Shown piece after piece: positions 51,285-64,000 of a stretch of DNA of 64,000 nucleotides. Below the pieces are notes generated by a model. The model saw nothing but the letters and a program-made list of their open reading frames with translations. It did not search any database and was not told the origin of the DNA. The translations under genes were made by a program, and so were the position numbers. Position 1 is the stretch's first letter. Every line of letters begins with the position of its first letter. The stretch lies in contig OZ059895.1 of NCBI GenBank assembly GCA_964057225.1, positions 23,976,025 to 24,040,024 of the forward strand. The letters run 5' to 3'. Source of the DNA: Auanema rhodensis. Its lineage: Eukaryota > Nematoda > Chromadorea > Rhabditida > Rhabditidae.

Positions 51285-54200
51285 TAATTTATGCTAATTA
51301 AATGTACACGTGATGTGCACTTGGTATGTAACTCGCTTCACGTGAAAGATAAAGAGATGCGGTTTTCAAAATTAGATTCCCCATGTCCATATTAGTCTAA
51401 AAACAAATTTTTATTGATATTGGTGCATGATAACCATGACTTTGAATTTTACGTGAACTTTAATTTATGCTAATTAAATGTACACGTGATGTGCACTTGG
51501 TATGTAACTCGCTTCACGTGAAAGATAAAGAGATGCGGTTTTCAAAATTAGATTCCCCATGTCCATATTAGTCTAAAAACAAATTTTTATTGATATTGGT
51601 GCATGGTAACCATGACTTTGAAATTTACGTGAACTTTAATTTATGCTAATTAAATGTACACGTGATGTGCACTTGGTATGTAACTCGCTTCACGTGAAAG
51701 ATAAAGAGATGCGGTTTTCAAAATTAGATTCCCCATGTCCATATTAGTCTAAAAACAAATTTTTATTGATATTGGTGCATGGTAACCATGACTTTGAAAT
51801 TTACGTGAACTTTAATTTATGCTAATTAAATGTACACGTGATGTGCACTTGGTATGTAACTCGCTTCACGTGAAAGATAAAGATATGCGGTTTTCAAAAT
51901 TATATTCCCCATGTCCATATTAGTCTAAAAACAAATTTTTATTGATATTGGTTCATGGTAACCATGACTTTGAATTTTACGTGAACTTTAATTTATGCTA
52001 ATTAAATGTACACGTGATGTGCACTTGGTATGTAACTCGCTTCACGTGAAAGATAAAGAGATGCGGTTTTCAAAATTAGATTCCCCATGTCCATATTAGT
52101 CTAAAAACAAATTTTTATTGATATTGGTGCATGGTAACCATGACTTTGAATTTTACGTGAACTTTAATTTATGCTAATTAAATGTACACGTGATGTGCAC
52201 TTGGTATGTAACTCGCTTCACGTGAAAGATAAAGAGATGCGGTTTTCAAAATTAGATTCCCCATGTCCATATTAGTCTAAAAACAAATTTTTATTGATAT
52301 TGGTGCATGGTAACCATGACTTTGAAATTTACGTGAACTTTAATTTATGCTAATTAAATGTACACGTGATGTGCACTTGGTATGTAACTCGCTTCACGTG
52401 AAAGATAAAGAGATGCGGTTTTCAAAATTAGATTCCCCATGTCCATATTAGTCTAAAAACAAATTTTTATTGATATTGGTTCATGGTAACCATGACTTTG
52501 AAATTTACGTGAACTTTAATTTATGCTAATTAAATGTACACGTGATGTGCACTTGGTATGTAACTCGCTTCACGTGAAAGATAAAGAGATGCGGTTTTCA
52601 AAATTAGATTCCCCATGTCCATATTGGTCTAAAAACAAATTTTTATTGATATTGGTGCATGGTAACCATGACTTTGAAATTTACGTGAACTTTAATTTAT
52701 GCTAATTAAATGTACACGTGATGTGCACTTGGTATGTAACTCGCTTCACGTGAAAGATAAAGAGATGCGGTTTTCAAAATTAGATTACCCATGTCCATAT
52801 TAGTCTAAAAACAAATTTTTATTGATATTGGTGCATGGTAACCATGACTTTGAAATTTACGTGAACTTTAATTTATGCAAATTAAATGTACACGTGATGT
52901 GCACTTGGTATGTAACTCGCTTCACGTGAAAGATAAAGAGATGCGGTTTTCAAAATTAGATTCCCCATGTCCATATTAGTCTAAAAACAAATTTTTATTG
53001 ATATTGGTGCATGGTAACCATGACTTTGAATTTTACGTGAACTTTAATTTATGCTAATTAAATGTACACGTGATGTGCACTTGGTATGTAACTCGCTTCA
53101 CGTGAAAGATAAAGAGATGCGGTTTTCAAAATTAGATTCCCCATGTCCATATTAGTCTAAAAACAAATTTTTATTGATATTGGTGCATGGTAACCATGAC
53201 TTTGAAATTTACGTGAACTTTAATTTATGCTAATTAAATGTACACGTGATGTGCACTTGGTATGTAACTCGCTTCACGTGAAAGATAAAGAGATGCGGTT
53301 TTCAAAATTAGATTCCCCATGTCCATATTAGTCTAAAAACAAATTTTTATTGATATTGGTGCATGGTAACCATGACTTTGAAATTTACGTGAACTTTAAT
53401 TTATGCTACTTAAATGTACACGTGATGTGCACTTGGTATGTAACTCGCTTCACGTGAAAGATAAAGAGATGCGGTTTTCAAAATTATATTCCCCATGTCC
53501 ATATTAGTCTAAAAACAAATTTTTATTGATATTGGTTCATGGTAACCATGACTTTGAAATTTACGTGAACTTTAATTTATGCTAATTAAATGTACACGTG
53601 ATGTGCACTTGGTATGTAACTCGCTTCACGTGAAAGATAAAGAGATGCGGTTTTCAAAATTAGATTCCCCATGTCCATATTAGTCTAAAAACAAATTTTT
53701 ATTGATATTGGTGCATGGTAACCATGACTTTGAAATTTACGTGAACTTTAATTTATGCAAATTAAATGTACACGTGATGTGCACTTGGTATGTAACTCGC
53801 TTCACGTGAAAGATAAAGAGATGCGGTTTTCAAAATTAGATTCCCCATGTCCATATTAGTCTAAAAACAAATTTTTATTGATATTGGTGCATGGTAACCA
53901 TGACTTTGAATTTTACGTGAACTTTAATTTATGCTAATTAAATGTACACGTGATGTGCACTTGGTATGTAACTCGCTTCACGTGAAAGATAAAGAGATGC
54001 GGTTTTCAAAATTAGATTCCCCATGTCCATATTAGTCTAAAAACAAATTTTTATTGATATTGGTGCATGATAACCATGACTTTGAATTTTACGTGAACTT
54101 TAATTTATGCTAATTAAATGTACACGTGATGTGCACTTGGTATGTAACTCGCTTCACGTGAAAGATAAAGAGATGCGGTTTTCAAAATTAGATTCTCCAT

Positions 54201-57200
54201 GTCCATATTAGTCTAAAAACAAATTTTTATTGATATTGGTGCATGGTAACCATGACTTTGAAATTTACGTGAACTTTAATTTATGCTAATTAAATGTACA
54301 CGTGATGTGCACTTGGTATGTAACTCGCTTCACGTGAAAGATAAAGAGATGCGGTTTTCAAAATTAGATTCCCCATGTCCATATTAGTCTAAAAACAAAT
54401 TTTTATTGATATTGGTTCATGGTAACCATGACTTTGAAATTTACGTGAACTTTAATTTATGCTAATTAAATGTACACGTGATGTGCACTTGGTATGTAAC
54501 TCGCTTCACGTGAAAGATAAAGAGATGCGGTTTTCAAAATTAGATTCCCCATGTCCATATTGGTCTAAAAACAAATTTTTATTGATATTGGTGCATGGTA
54601 ACCATGACTTTGAAATTTACGTGAACTTTAATTTATGCTAATTAAATGTACACGTGATGTGCACTTGGTATGTAACTCGCTTCACGTGAAAGATAAAGAG
54701 ATGCGGTTTTCAAAATTAGATTCCCCATGTCCATATTAGTCTAAAAACAAATTTTTATTGATATTGGTGCATGGTAACCATGACTTTGAAATTTACGTGA
54801 ACTTTAATTTATGCAAATTAAATGTACACGTGATGTGCACTTGGTATGTAACTCGCTTCACGTGAAAGATAAAGAGATGCGGTTTTCAAAATTAGATTCC
54901 CCATGTCCATATTAGTCTAAAAACAAATTTTTATTGATATTGGTGCATGGTAACCATGACTTTGAATTTTACGTGAACTTTAATTTATGCTAATTAAATG
55001 TACACGTGATGTGCACTTGGTATGTAACTCGCTTCACGTGAAAGATAAAGAGATGCGGTTTTCAAAATTAGATTCCCCATGTCCATATTAGTCTAAAAAC
55101 AAATTTTTATTGATATTGGTGCATGGTAACCATGACTTTGAAATTTACGTGAACTTTAATTTATGCTAATTAAATGTACACGTGATGTGCACTTGGTATG
55201 TAACTCGCTTCACGTGAAAGATAAAGAGATGCGGTTTTCAAAATTAGATTCCCCATGTCCATATTAGTCTAAAAACAAATTTTTATTGATATTGGTGCAT
55301 GGTAACCATGACTTTGAAATTTACGTGAACTTTAATTTATGCAAATTAAATGTACACGTGATGTGCACTTGGTATGTAACTCGCTTCACGTGAAAGATAA
55401 AGAGATGCGGTTTTCAAAATTAGATTCCCCATGTCCATATTAGTCTAAAAACAAATTTTTATTGATATTGGTGCATGGTAACCATGACTTTGAAATTTAC
55501 GTGAACTTTAATTTATGCTAATTAAATGTACACGTGATGTGCACTTGGTATGTAACTCGCTTCACGTGAAAGATAAAGAGATGCGGTTTTCAAAATTAGA
55601 TTCCCCATGTCCATATTAGTCTAAAAACAAATTTTTATTGATATTGGTGCATGGTAACCATGACTTTGAAATTTACGTGAACTTTAATTTATGCTAATTA
55701 AATGTACACGTGATGTGCACTTGGTATGTAACTCGCTTCACGTGAAAGATAAAGATATGCGGTTTTCAAAATTATATTCCCCATGTCCATATTAGTCTAA
55801 AAACAAATTTTTATTGATATTGGTTCATGGTAACCATGACTTTGAAATTTACGTGAACTTTAATTTATGCTAATTAAATGTACACGTGATGTGCACTTGG
55901 TATGTAACTCGCTTCACGTGAAAGATAAAGAGATGCGGTTTTCAAAATTAGATTCCCCATGTCCATATTAGTCTAAAAACAAATTTTTATTGATATTGGT
56001 GCATGGTAACCATGACTTTGAAATTTACGTGAACTTTAATTTATGCTAATTAAATGTACACGTGATGTGCACTTGGTATGTAACTCGCTTCACGTGAAAG
56101 ATAAAGAGATGCGGTTTTCAAAATTAGATTCCCCATGTCCATATTAGTCTAAAAACAAATTTTTATTGATATTGGTGCATGGTAACCATGACTTTGAATT
56201 TTACGTGAACTTTAATTTATGCAAATTAAATGTACACGTGATGTGCACTTGGTATGTAACTCGCTTCACGTGAAAGATAAAGAGATGCGGTTTTCAAAAT
56301 TAGATTCCCCATGTCCATATTAGTCTAAAAACAAATTTTTATTGATATTGGTGCATGATAACCATGACTTTGAATTTTACGTGAACTTTAATTTATGCTA
56401 ATTAAATGTACACGTGATGTGCACTTGGTATGTAACTCGCTTCACGTGAAAGATAAAGAGATGCGGTTTTCAAAATTAGATTCCCCATGTCCATATTAGT
56501 CTAAAAACAAATTTTTATTGATATTGGTGCATGGTAACCATGACTTTGAAATTTACGTGAACTTTAATTTATGCTAATTAAATGTACACGTGATGTGCAC
56601 TTGGTATGTAACTCGCTTCACGTGAAAGATAAAGAGATGCGGTTTTCAAAATTAGATTCCCCATGTCCATATTAGTCTAAAAACAAATTTTTATTGATAT
56701 TGGTGCATGGTAACCATGACTTTGAAATTTACGTGAACTTTAATTTATGCTAATTAAATGTACACGTGATGTGCACTTGGTATGTAACTCGCTTCACGTG
56801 AAAGATAAAGAGATGCGGTTTTCAAAATTATATTCCCCATGTCCATATTAGTCTAAAAACAAATTTTTATTGATATTGGTTCATGGTAACCATGACTTTG
56901 AAATTTACGTGAACTTTAATTTATGCTAATTAAATGTACACGTGATGTGCACTTGGTATGTAACTCGCTTCACGTGAAAGATAAAGAGATGCGGTTTTCA
57001 AAATTAGATTCCCCATGTCCATATTAGTCTAAAAACAAATTTTTATTGATATTGGTGCATGGTAACCATGACTTTGAAATTTACGTGAACTTTAATTTAT
57101 GCTAATTAAATGTACACGTGATGTGCACTTGGTATGTAACTCGCTTCACGTGAAAGATAAAGATATGCGGTTTTCAAAATTATATTCCCCATGTCCATAT

Positions 57201-60200
57201 TAGTCTAAAAACAAATTTTTATTGATATTGGTTCATGGTAACCATGACTTTGAAATTTACGTGAACTTTAATTTATGCTAATTAAATGTACACGTGATGT
57301 GCACTTGGTATGTAACTCGCTTCACGTGAAAGATAAAGAGATGCGGTTTTCAAAATTAGATTCCCCATGTCCATATTAGTCTAAAAACAAATTTTTATTG
57401 ATATTGGTGCATGGTAACCATGACTTTGAAATTTACGTGAACTTTAATTTATGCTAATTAAATGTACACGTGATGTGCACTTGGTATGTAACTCGCTTCA
57501 CGTGAAAGATAAAGAGATGCGGTTTTCAAAATTAGATTCCCCATGTCCATATTAGTCTAAAAACAAATTTTTATTGATATTGGTGCATGGTAACCATGAC
57601 TTTGAATTTTACGTGAACTTTAATTTATGCAAATTAAATGTACACGTGATGTGCACTTGGTATGTAACTCGCTTCACGTGAAAGATAAAGAGATGCGGTT
57701 TTCAAAATTAGATTCCCCATGTCCATATTAGTCTAAAAACAAATTTTTATTGATATTGGTGCATGATAACCATGACTTTGAATTTTACGTGAACTTTAAT
57801 TTATGCTAATTAAATGTACACGTGATGTGCACTTGGTATGTAACTCGCTTCACGTGAAAGATAAAGAGATGCGGTTTTCAAAATTAGATTCCCCATGTCC
57901 ATATTAGTCTAAAAACAAATTTTTATTGATATTGGTGCATGGTAACCATGACTTTGAAATTTACGTGAACTTTAATTTATGCTAATTAAATGTACACGTG
58001 ATGTGCACTTGGTATGTAACTCGCTTCACGTGAAAGATAAAGAGATGCGGTTTTCAAAATTAGATTCCCCATGTCCATATTAGTCTAAAAACAAATTTTT
58101 ATTGATATTGGTGCATGGGTAACCATGACTTTGAAATTTACGTGAACTTTAATTTATGCTAATTAAATGTACACGTGATGTGCACTTGGTATGTAACTCG
58201 CTTCACGTGAAAGATAAAGAGATGCGGTTTTCAAAATTAGATTCCCCATGTCCATATTAGTCTAAAAACAAATTTTTATTGATATTGGTGCATGGTAACC
58301 ATGACTTTGAAATTTACGTGAACTTTAATTTATGCTAATTAAATGTACACGTGATGTGCACTTGGTATGTAACTCGCTTCACGTGAAAGATAAAGAGATG
58401 CGGTTTTCAAAATTAGATTTCCCATGTCCATATTAGTCTAAAAACAAATTTTTATTGATATTGGTGCATGGTAACCATGACTTTGAATTTTACGTGAACT
58501 TTAATTTATGCTAATTAAATGTACACGTGATGTGCACTTGGTATGTAACTCGCTTCACGTGAAAGATAAAGAGATGCGGTTTTCAAAATTAGATTCCCCA
58601 TGTCCATATTAGTCTAAAAACAAATTTTTATTGATATTGGTGCATGGTAATCATGACTTTGAAATTTACGTGAACTTTAATTTATGCTAATTAAATGTAC
58701 ACGTGATGTGCACTTGGTATGTAACTCGCTTCACGTGAAAGATAAAGAGATGCGGTTTTCAAAATTAGATTTCCCATGTCCATATTAGTCTAAAAACAAA
58801 TTTTTATTGATATTGGTTCATGGTAACCATGACTTTGAAATTTACGTGAACTTTAATTTATGCTAATTAAATGTACACGTGATGTGCACTTGGTATGTAA
58901 CTCGCTTCACGTGAAAGATAAAGAGATGCGGTTTTCAAAATTAGATTCCCCATGTCCATATTAGTCTAAAAACAAATTTTTATTGATATTGGTGCATGGT
59001 AACCATGACTTTGAAATTTACGTGAACTTTAATTTATGCTAATTAAATGTACACGTGATGTGCACTTGGTATGTAACTCGCTTCACGAGAAAGATAAAGA
59101 GATGCGGTTTTCAAATTAGATTCCCCATGTCCATATTAGTCTAAAAACAAATTTTTATTGATATTGGTGCATGATAACCATGACTTTGAATTTTACGTGA
59201 ACTTTAATTTATGCTAATTAAATGTACACGTGATGTGCACTTGGTATGTAACTCGCTTCACGTGAAAGATAAAGAGATGCGGTTTTCAAAATTAGATTCC
59301 CCATGTCCATATTAGTCTAAAAACAAATTTTTATTGATATTGGTGCATGGTAACCATGACTTTGAAATTTACGTGAACTTTAATTTATGCTAATTAAATG
59401 TACACGTGATGTGCACTTGGTATGTAACTCGCTTCACGTGAAAGATAAAGAGATGCGGTTTTCAAAATTAGATTCCCCATGTCCATATTAGTCTAAAAAC
59501 AAATTTTTATTGATATTGGTGCATGGTAACCATGACTTTGAAATTTACGTGAACTTTAATTTATGCTAATTAAATGTACACGTGATGTGCACTTGGTATG
59601 TAACTCGCTTCACGTGAAAGATAAAGAGATGCGGTTTTCAAAATTAGATTCCCCATGTCCATATTAGTCTAAAAACAAATTTTTATTGATATTGGTGCAT
59701 GATAACCATGACTTTGAATTTTACGTGAACTTTAATTTATGCTAATTAAATGTACACGTGATGTGCACTTGGTATGTAACTCGCTTCACGTGAAAGATAA
59801 AGAGATGCGGTTTTCAAAATTAGATTCCCCATGTCCATATTGGTCTAAAAACAAATTTTTATTGATATTGGTGCATGGTAACCATGACTTTGAATTTTAC
59901 GTGAACTTTAATTTATGCTAATTAAATGTACACGTGATGTGCACTTGGTATGTAACTCGCTTCACGTGAAAGATAAAGAGATGCGGTTTTCAAAATTAGA
60001 TTCCCCATGTCCATATTAGTCTAAAAACAAATTTTTATTGATATTGGTTCATGGTAACCATGACTTTGAAATTTACGTGAACTTTAATTTATGCTAATTA
60101 AATGTACACGTGATGTGCACTTGGTATGTAACTCGCTTCACGTGAAAGATAAAGAGATGCGGTTTTCAAAATTAGATTCCCCATGTCCATATTAGTCTAA

Positions 60201-63200
60201 AAACAAATTTTTATTGATATTGGTTCATGGTAACCATGACTTTGAATTTTACGTGAACTTTAATTTATGCTAATTAAATGTACACGTGATGTGCACTTGG
60301 TATGTAACTCGCTTCACGTGAAAGATAAAGAGATGCGGTTTTCAAATTAGATTCCCCATGTCCATATTAGTCTAAAAACAAATTTTTATTGATATTGGTG
60401 CATGGTAATCATGACTTTGAAATTTACGTGAACTTTAATTTATGCTAATTAAATGTACACGTGATGTGCACTTGGTATGTAACTCGCTTCACGTGAAAGA
60501 TAAAGAGATGCGGTTTTCAAAATTAGATTCCCCATGTCCATATTAGTCTAAAAACAAATTTTTATTGATATTGGTTCATGGTAACCATGACTTTGAATTT
60601 TACGTGAACTTTAATTTATGCTAATTAAATGTACACGTGATGTGCACTTGGTATGTAACTCGCTTCACGTGAAAGATAAAGAGATGCGGTTTTCAAAATT
60701 AGATTCCCCATGTCCATATTAGTCTAAAAACAAATTTTTATTGATATTGGTGCATGGTAATCATGACTTTGAAATTTACGTGAACTTTAATTTATGCTAA
60801 TTAAATGTACACGTGATGTGCACTTGGTATGTAACTCGCTTCACGTGAAAGATAAAGAGATGCGGTTTTCAAAATTAGATTCCCCATGTCCATATTAGTC
60901 TAAAAACAAATTTTTATTGATATTGGTTCATGGTAACCATGACTTTGAAATTTACGTGAACTTTAATTTATGCTAATTAAATGTACACGTGATGTGCACT
61001 TGGTATGTAACTCGCTTCACGTGAAAGATAAAGAGATGCGGTTTTCAAAATTAGATTCCCCATGTCCATATTAGTCTAAAAACAAATTTTTATTGATATT
61101 GGTTCATGGTAACCATGACTTTGAAATTTACGTGAACTTTAATTTATGCTAATTAAATGTACACGTGATGTGCACTTGGTATGTAACTCGCTTCACGTGA
61201 AAGATAAAGAGATGCGGTTTTCAAAATTAGATTCCCCATGTCCATATTGGTCTAAAAACAAATTTTTATTGATATTGGTGCATGGTAACCATGACTTTGA
61301 AATTTACGTGAACTTTAATTTATGCTAATTAAATGTACACGTGATGTGCACTTGGTATGTAACTCGCTTCACGTGAAAGATAAAGAGATGCGGTTTTCAA
61401 AATTAGATTCCCATGTCCATATTAGTCTAAAAACAAATTTTTATTGATATTGGTGCATGGTAACCATGACTTTGAAATTTACGTGAACTTTAATTTATGC
61501 AAATTAAATGTACACGTGATGTGCACTTGGTATGTAACTCGCTTCACGTGAAAGATAAAGAGATGCGGTTTTCAAAATTAGATTCCCCATGTCCATATTA
61601 GTCTAAAAACAAATTTTTATTGATATTGGTGCATGGTAACCATGACTTTGAATTTTACGTGAACTTTAATTTATGCTAATTAAATGTACACGTGATGTGC
61701 ACTTGGTATGTAACTCGCTTCACGTGAAAGATAAAGAGATGCGGTTTTCAAAATTAGATTCCCCATGTCCATATTAGTCTAAAAACAAATTTTTATTGAT
61801 ATTGGTGCATGGTAACCATGACTTTGAAATTTACGTGAACTTTAATTTATGCTAATTAAATGTACACGTGATGTGCACTTGGTATGTAACTCGCTTCACG
61901 TGAAAGATAAAGAGATGCGGTTTTCAAAATTAGATTCCCCATGTCCATATTAGTCTAAAAACAAATTTTTATTGATGTTGGTGCATGGTAACCATGACTT
62001 TGAAATTTACGTGAACTTTAATTTATGCTAATTAAATGTACACGTGATGTGCACTTGGTATGTAACTCGCTTCACGTGAAAGATAAAGAGATGCGGTTTT
62101 CAAAATTATATTCCTCATGTCCATATTAGTCTAAAAACAAATTTTTATTGATATTGGTTCATGGTAACCATGACTTTGAAATTTACGTGAACTTTAATTT
62201 ATGCTAATTAAATGTACACGTGATGTGCACTTGGTATGTAACTCGCTTCACGTGAAAGATAAAGAGATGCGGTTTTCAAAATTAGATTCCCCATGTCCAT
62301 ATTAGTCTAAAAACAAATTTTTATTGATATTGGTGCATGGTAACCATGACTTTGAAATTTACGTGAACTTTAATTTATGCAAATTAAATGTACACGTGAT
62401 GTGCACTTGGTATGTAACTCGCTTCACGTGAAAGATAAAGAGATGCGGTTTTCAAAATTAGATTCCCCATGTCCATATTAGTCTAAAAACAAATTTTTAT
62501 TGATATTGGTGCATGGTAACCATGACTTTGAATTTTACGTGAACTTTAATTTATGCTAATTAAATGTACACGTGATGTGCACTTGGTATGTAACTCGCTT
62601 CACGTGAAAGATAAAGAGATGCGGTTTTCAAAATTAGATTCCCCATGTCCATATTAGTCTAAAAACAAATTTTTATTGATATTGGTGCATGGTAACCATG
62701 ACTTTGAAATTTACGTGAACTTTAATTTATGCTAATTAAATGTACACGTGATGTGCACTTGGTATGTAACTCGCTTCACGTGAAAGATAAAGAGATGCGG
62801 TTTTCAAAATTAGATTCCCCATGTCCATATTAGTCTAAAAACAAATTTTTATTGATATTGGTGCATGGTAACCATGACTTTGAAATTTACGTGAACTTTA
62901 ATTTATGCTAATTAAATGTACACGTGATGTGCACTTGGTATGTAACTCGCTTCACGTGAAAGATAAAGAGATGCGGTTTTCAAAATTAGATTCCCCATGT
63001 CCATATTAGTCTAAAAACAAATTTTTATTGATATTGCTTCATGGTAACCATGACTTTGAAATTTACGTGAACTTTAATTTATGCTAATTAAATGTACACG
63101 TGATGTGCACTTGGTATGTAACTCGCTTCACGTGAAAGATAAAGAGATGCGGTTTTCAAAATTATATTCCCCATGTCCATATTAGTCTAAAAACAAATTT

Positions 63201-64000
63201 TTATTGATATTGGTTCATGGTAACCATGACTTTGAAATTTACGTGAACTTTAATTTATGCTAATTAAATGTACACATGATGTGCACTTGGTATGTAACTC
63301 GCTTCACGTGAAAGATAAAGAGATGCGGTTTTCAAAATTAGATTCCCCATGTCCATATTAGTCTAAAAACAAATTTTTATTGATATTGGTGCATGGTAAC
63401 CATGACTTTGAAATTTACGTGAACTTTAATTTATGCTAATTAAATGTACACGTGATGTGCACTTGGTATGTAACTCGCTTCACGTGAAAGATAAAGAGAT
63501 GCGGTTTTCAAAATTAGATTCCCCATGTCCATATTAGTCTAAAAACAAATTTTTATTGATATTGGTGCATGGTAACCATGACTTTGAATTTTACGTGAAC
63601 TTTAATTTATGCTAATTAAATGTACACGTGATGTGCACTTGGTATGTAACTCGCTTCACGTGAAAGATAAAGAGATGCGGTTTTCAAAATTAGATTCCCC
63701 ATGTCCATATTAGTCTAAAAACAAATTTTTATTGATATTGGTGCATGGTAATCATGACTTTGAAATTTACGTGAACTTTAATTTATGCTAATTAAATGTA
63801 CACGTGATGTGCACTTGGTATGTAACTCGCTTCACGTGAAAGATAAAGAGATGCGGTTTTCAAAATTAGATTCCCCATGTCCATATTAGTCTAAAAACAA
63901 ATTTTTATTGATATTGGTTCATGGTAACCATGACTTTGAAATTTACGTGATGTGAACTTTAATTTATGCTAATTAAATGTACACGTGATGTGCACTTGGT
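51285..64000 (+). repeat. 176-bp satellite array, right block
   Basis: About 72 monomers in the same orientation as before, resuming at monomer position 4. Nearly all have GTGAAAG at positions 61-67; the GTAAAAG form is absent. Typical variants are TGCAAATT (52877, 53757, 54813, 55341, 56221, 57629, 61500, 62379), CATGATAACC, TTATATTCC and, in four monomers, TATTGGTC. TGCAAATT at 56221 and 57629 and the AGATATGCGG monomers near 55753 and 57161 are both 1408 bp apart, indicating an 8-mer HOR. Single-base length changes occur at 58117-58119, 59113-59115, 60344-60346 and 61410-61412, and there is a 5-bp insertion near 63951. The array continues past the window end. Confidence 0.97.

Noticed and set aside
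52523-52705. 60-codon frames at 52523, 54459, 59739 and 61146 as a small gene family
   Set aside because: They are satellite monomers in which one TAG became TGG. The same frame is stopped in nearly all other copies and no protein motif is present.
1-64000. CRISPR-like array of regular repeats
   Set aside because: The 176-bp units are contiguous with no unique spacers and no cas genes, and the embedded LINEs show the DNA is eukaryotic.

Overview
The window is almost entirely one satellite DNA array, interrupted by two 5'-truncated non-LTR retrotransposons (LINEs). I see no host protein-coding gene, rRNA, tRNA or CRISPR array. The organism is a eukaryote, most likely an animal. Both insertions encode a CR1/Jockey-type LINE reverse transcriptase, and a head-to-tail AT-rich satellite of nucleosome-scale length is typical of centromeric or other constitutive heterochromatin. 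The species cannot be named from the sequence. An invertebrate, possibly a flatworm, is only a guess from the general look of the reverse transcriptase.

The satellite monomer is 176 bp and about 32% GC. About 340 copies run in one direction without any inversion. The layout is: satellite at 1-16722; LINE 1 on the minus strand at 16723-18839; satellite at 18840-49715; LINE 2 on the plus strand at 49716-51284; satellite at 51285-64000. Neighbouring monomers differ at about a dozen recurrent positions, and the order of these variants shows nested higher-order repeats (HORs). These are a 16-mer of 2816 bp at the left end, a 5-mer of 880 bp near 5.6-7.9 kb, a 15-mer of 2589 bp (and a 14-mer form of 2413 bp) between about 8.8 and 27.5 kb, and 15-mers of 2640 bp and an 8-mer of 1408 bp further right. 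Ten copies of a 125-bp monomer carrying the same 51-bp deletion punctuate the 8.8-31.6 kb zone. Every spacing between them is a whole number of 176-bp monomers plus 125.

The array is zoned. Several variants are confined to the part left of 31.6 kb, another stops at 42.2 kb, and new ones appear only right of 44.7 kb. This is what successive local amplifications by unequal exchange would leave.

The two LINEs are related but clearly diverged. LINE 1 keeps a continuous reverse-transcriptase frame of about 540 codons with intact catalytic motifs but no endonuclease. LINE 2 keeps only the part from just after motif B onward, and its 5' junction carries nine copies of a 19-bp piece of its own reverse-transcriptase sequence. 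The two share a conserved 3' UTR block and a conserved 3' tail with AATAAA and no poly(A). LINE 2 has a candidate 4-bp target-site duplication. LINE 1 lacks one, and about 649 bp of satellite expected from the surrounding HOR is missing at its site.
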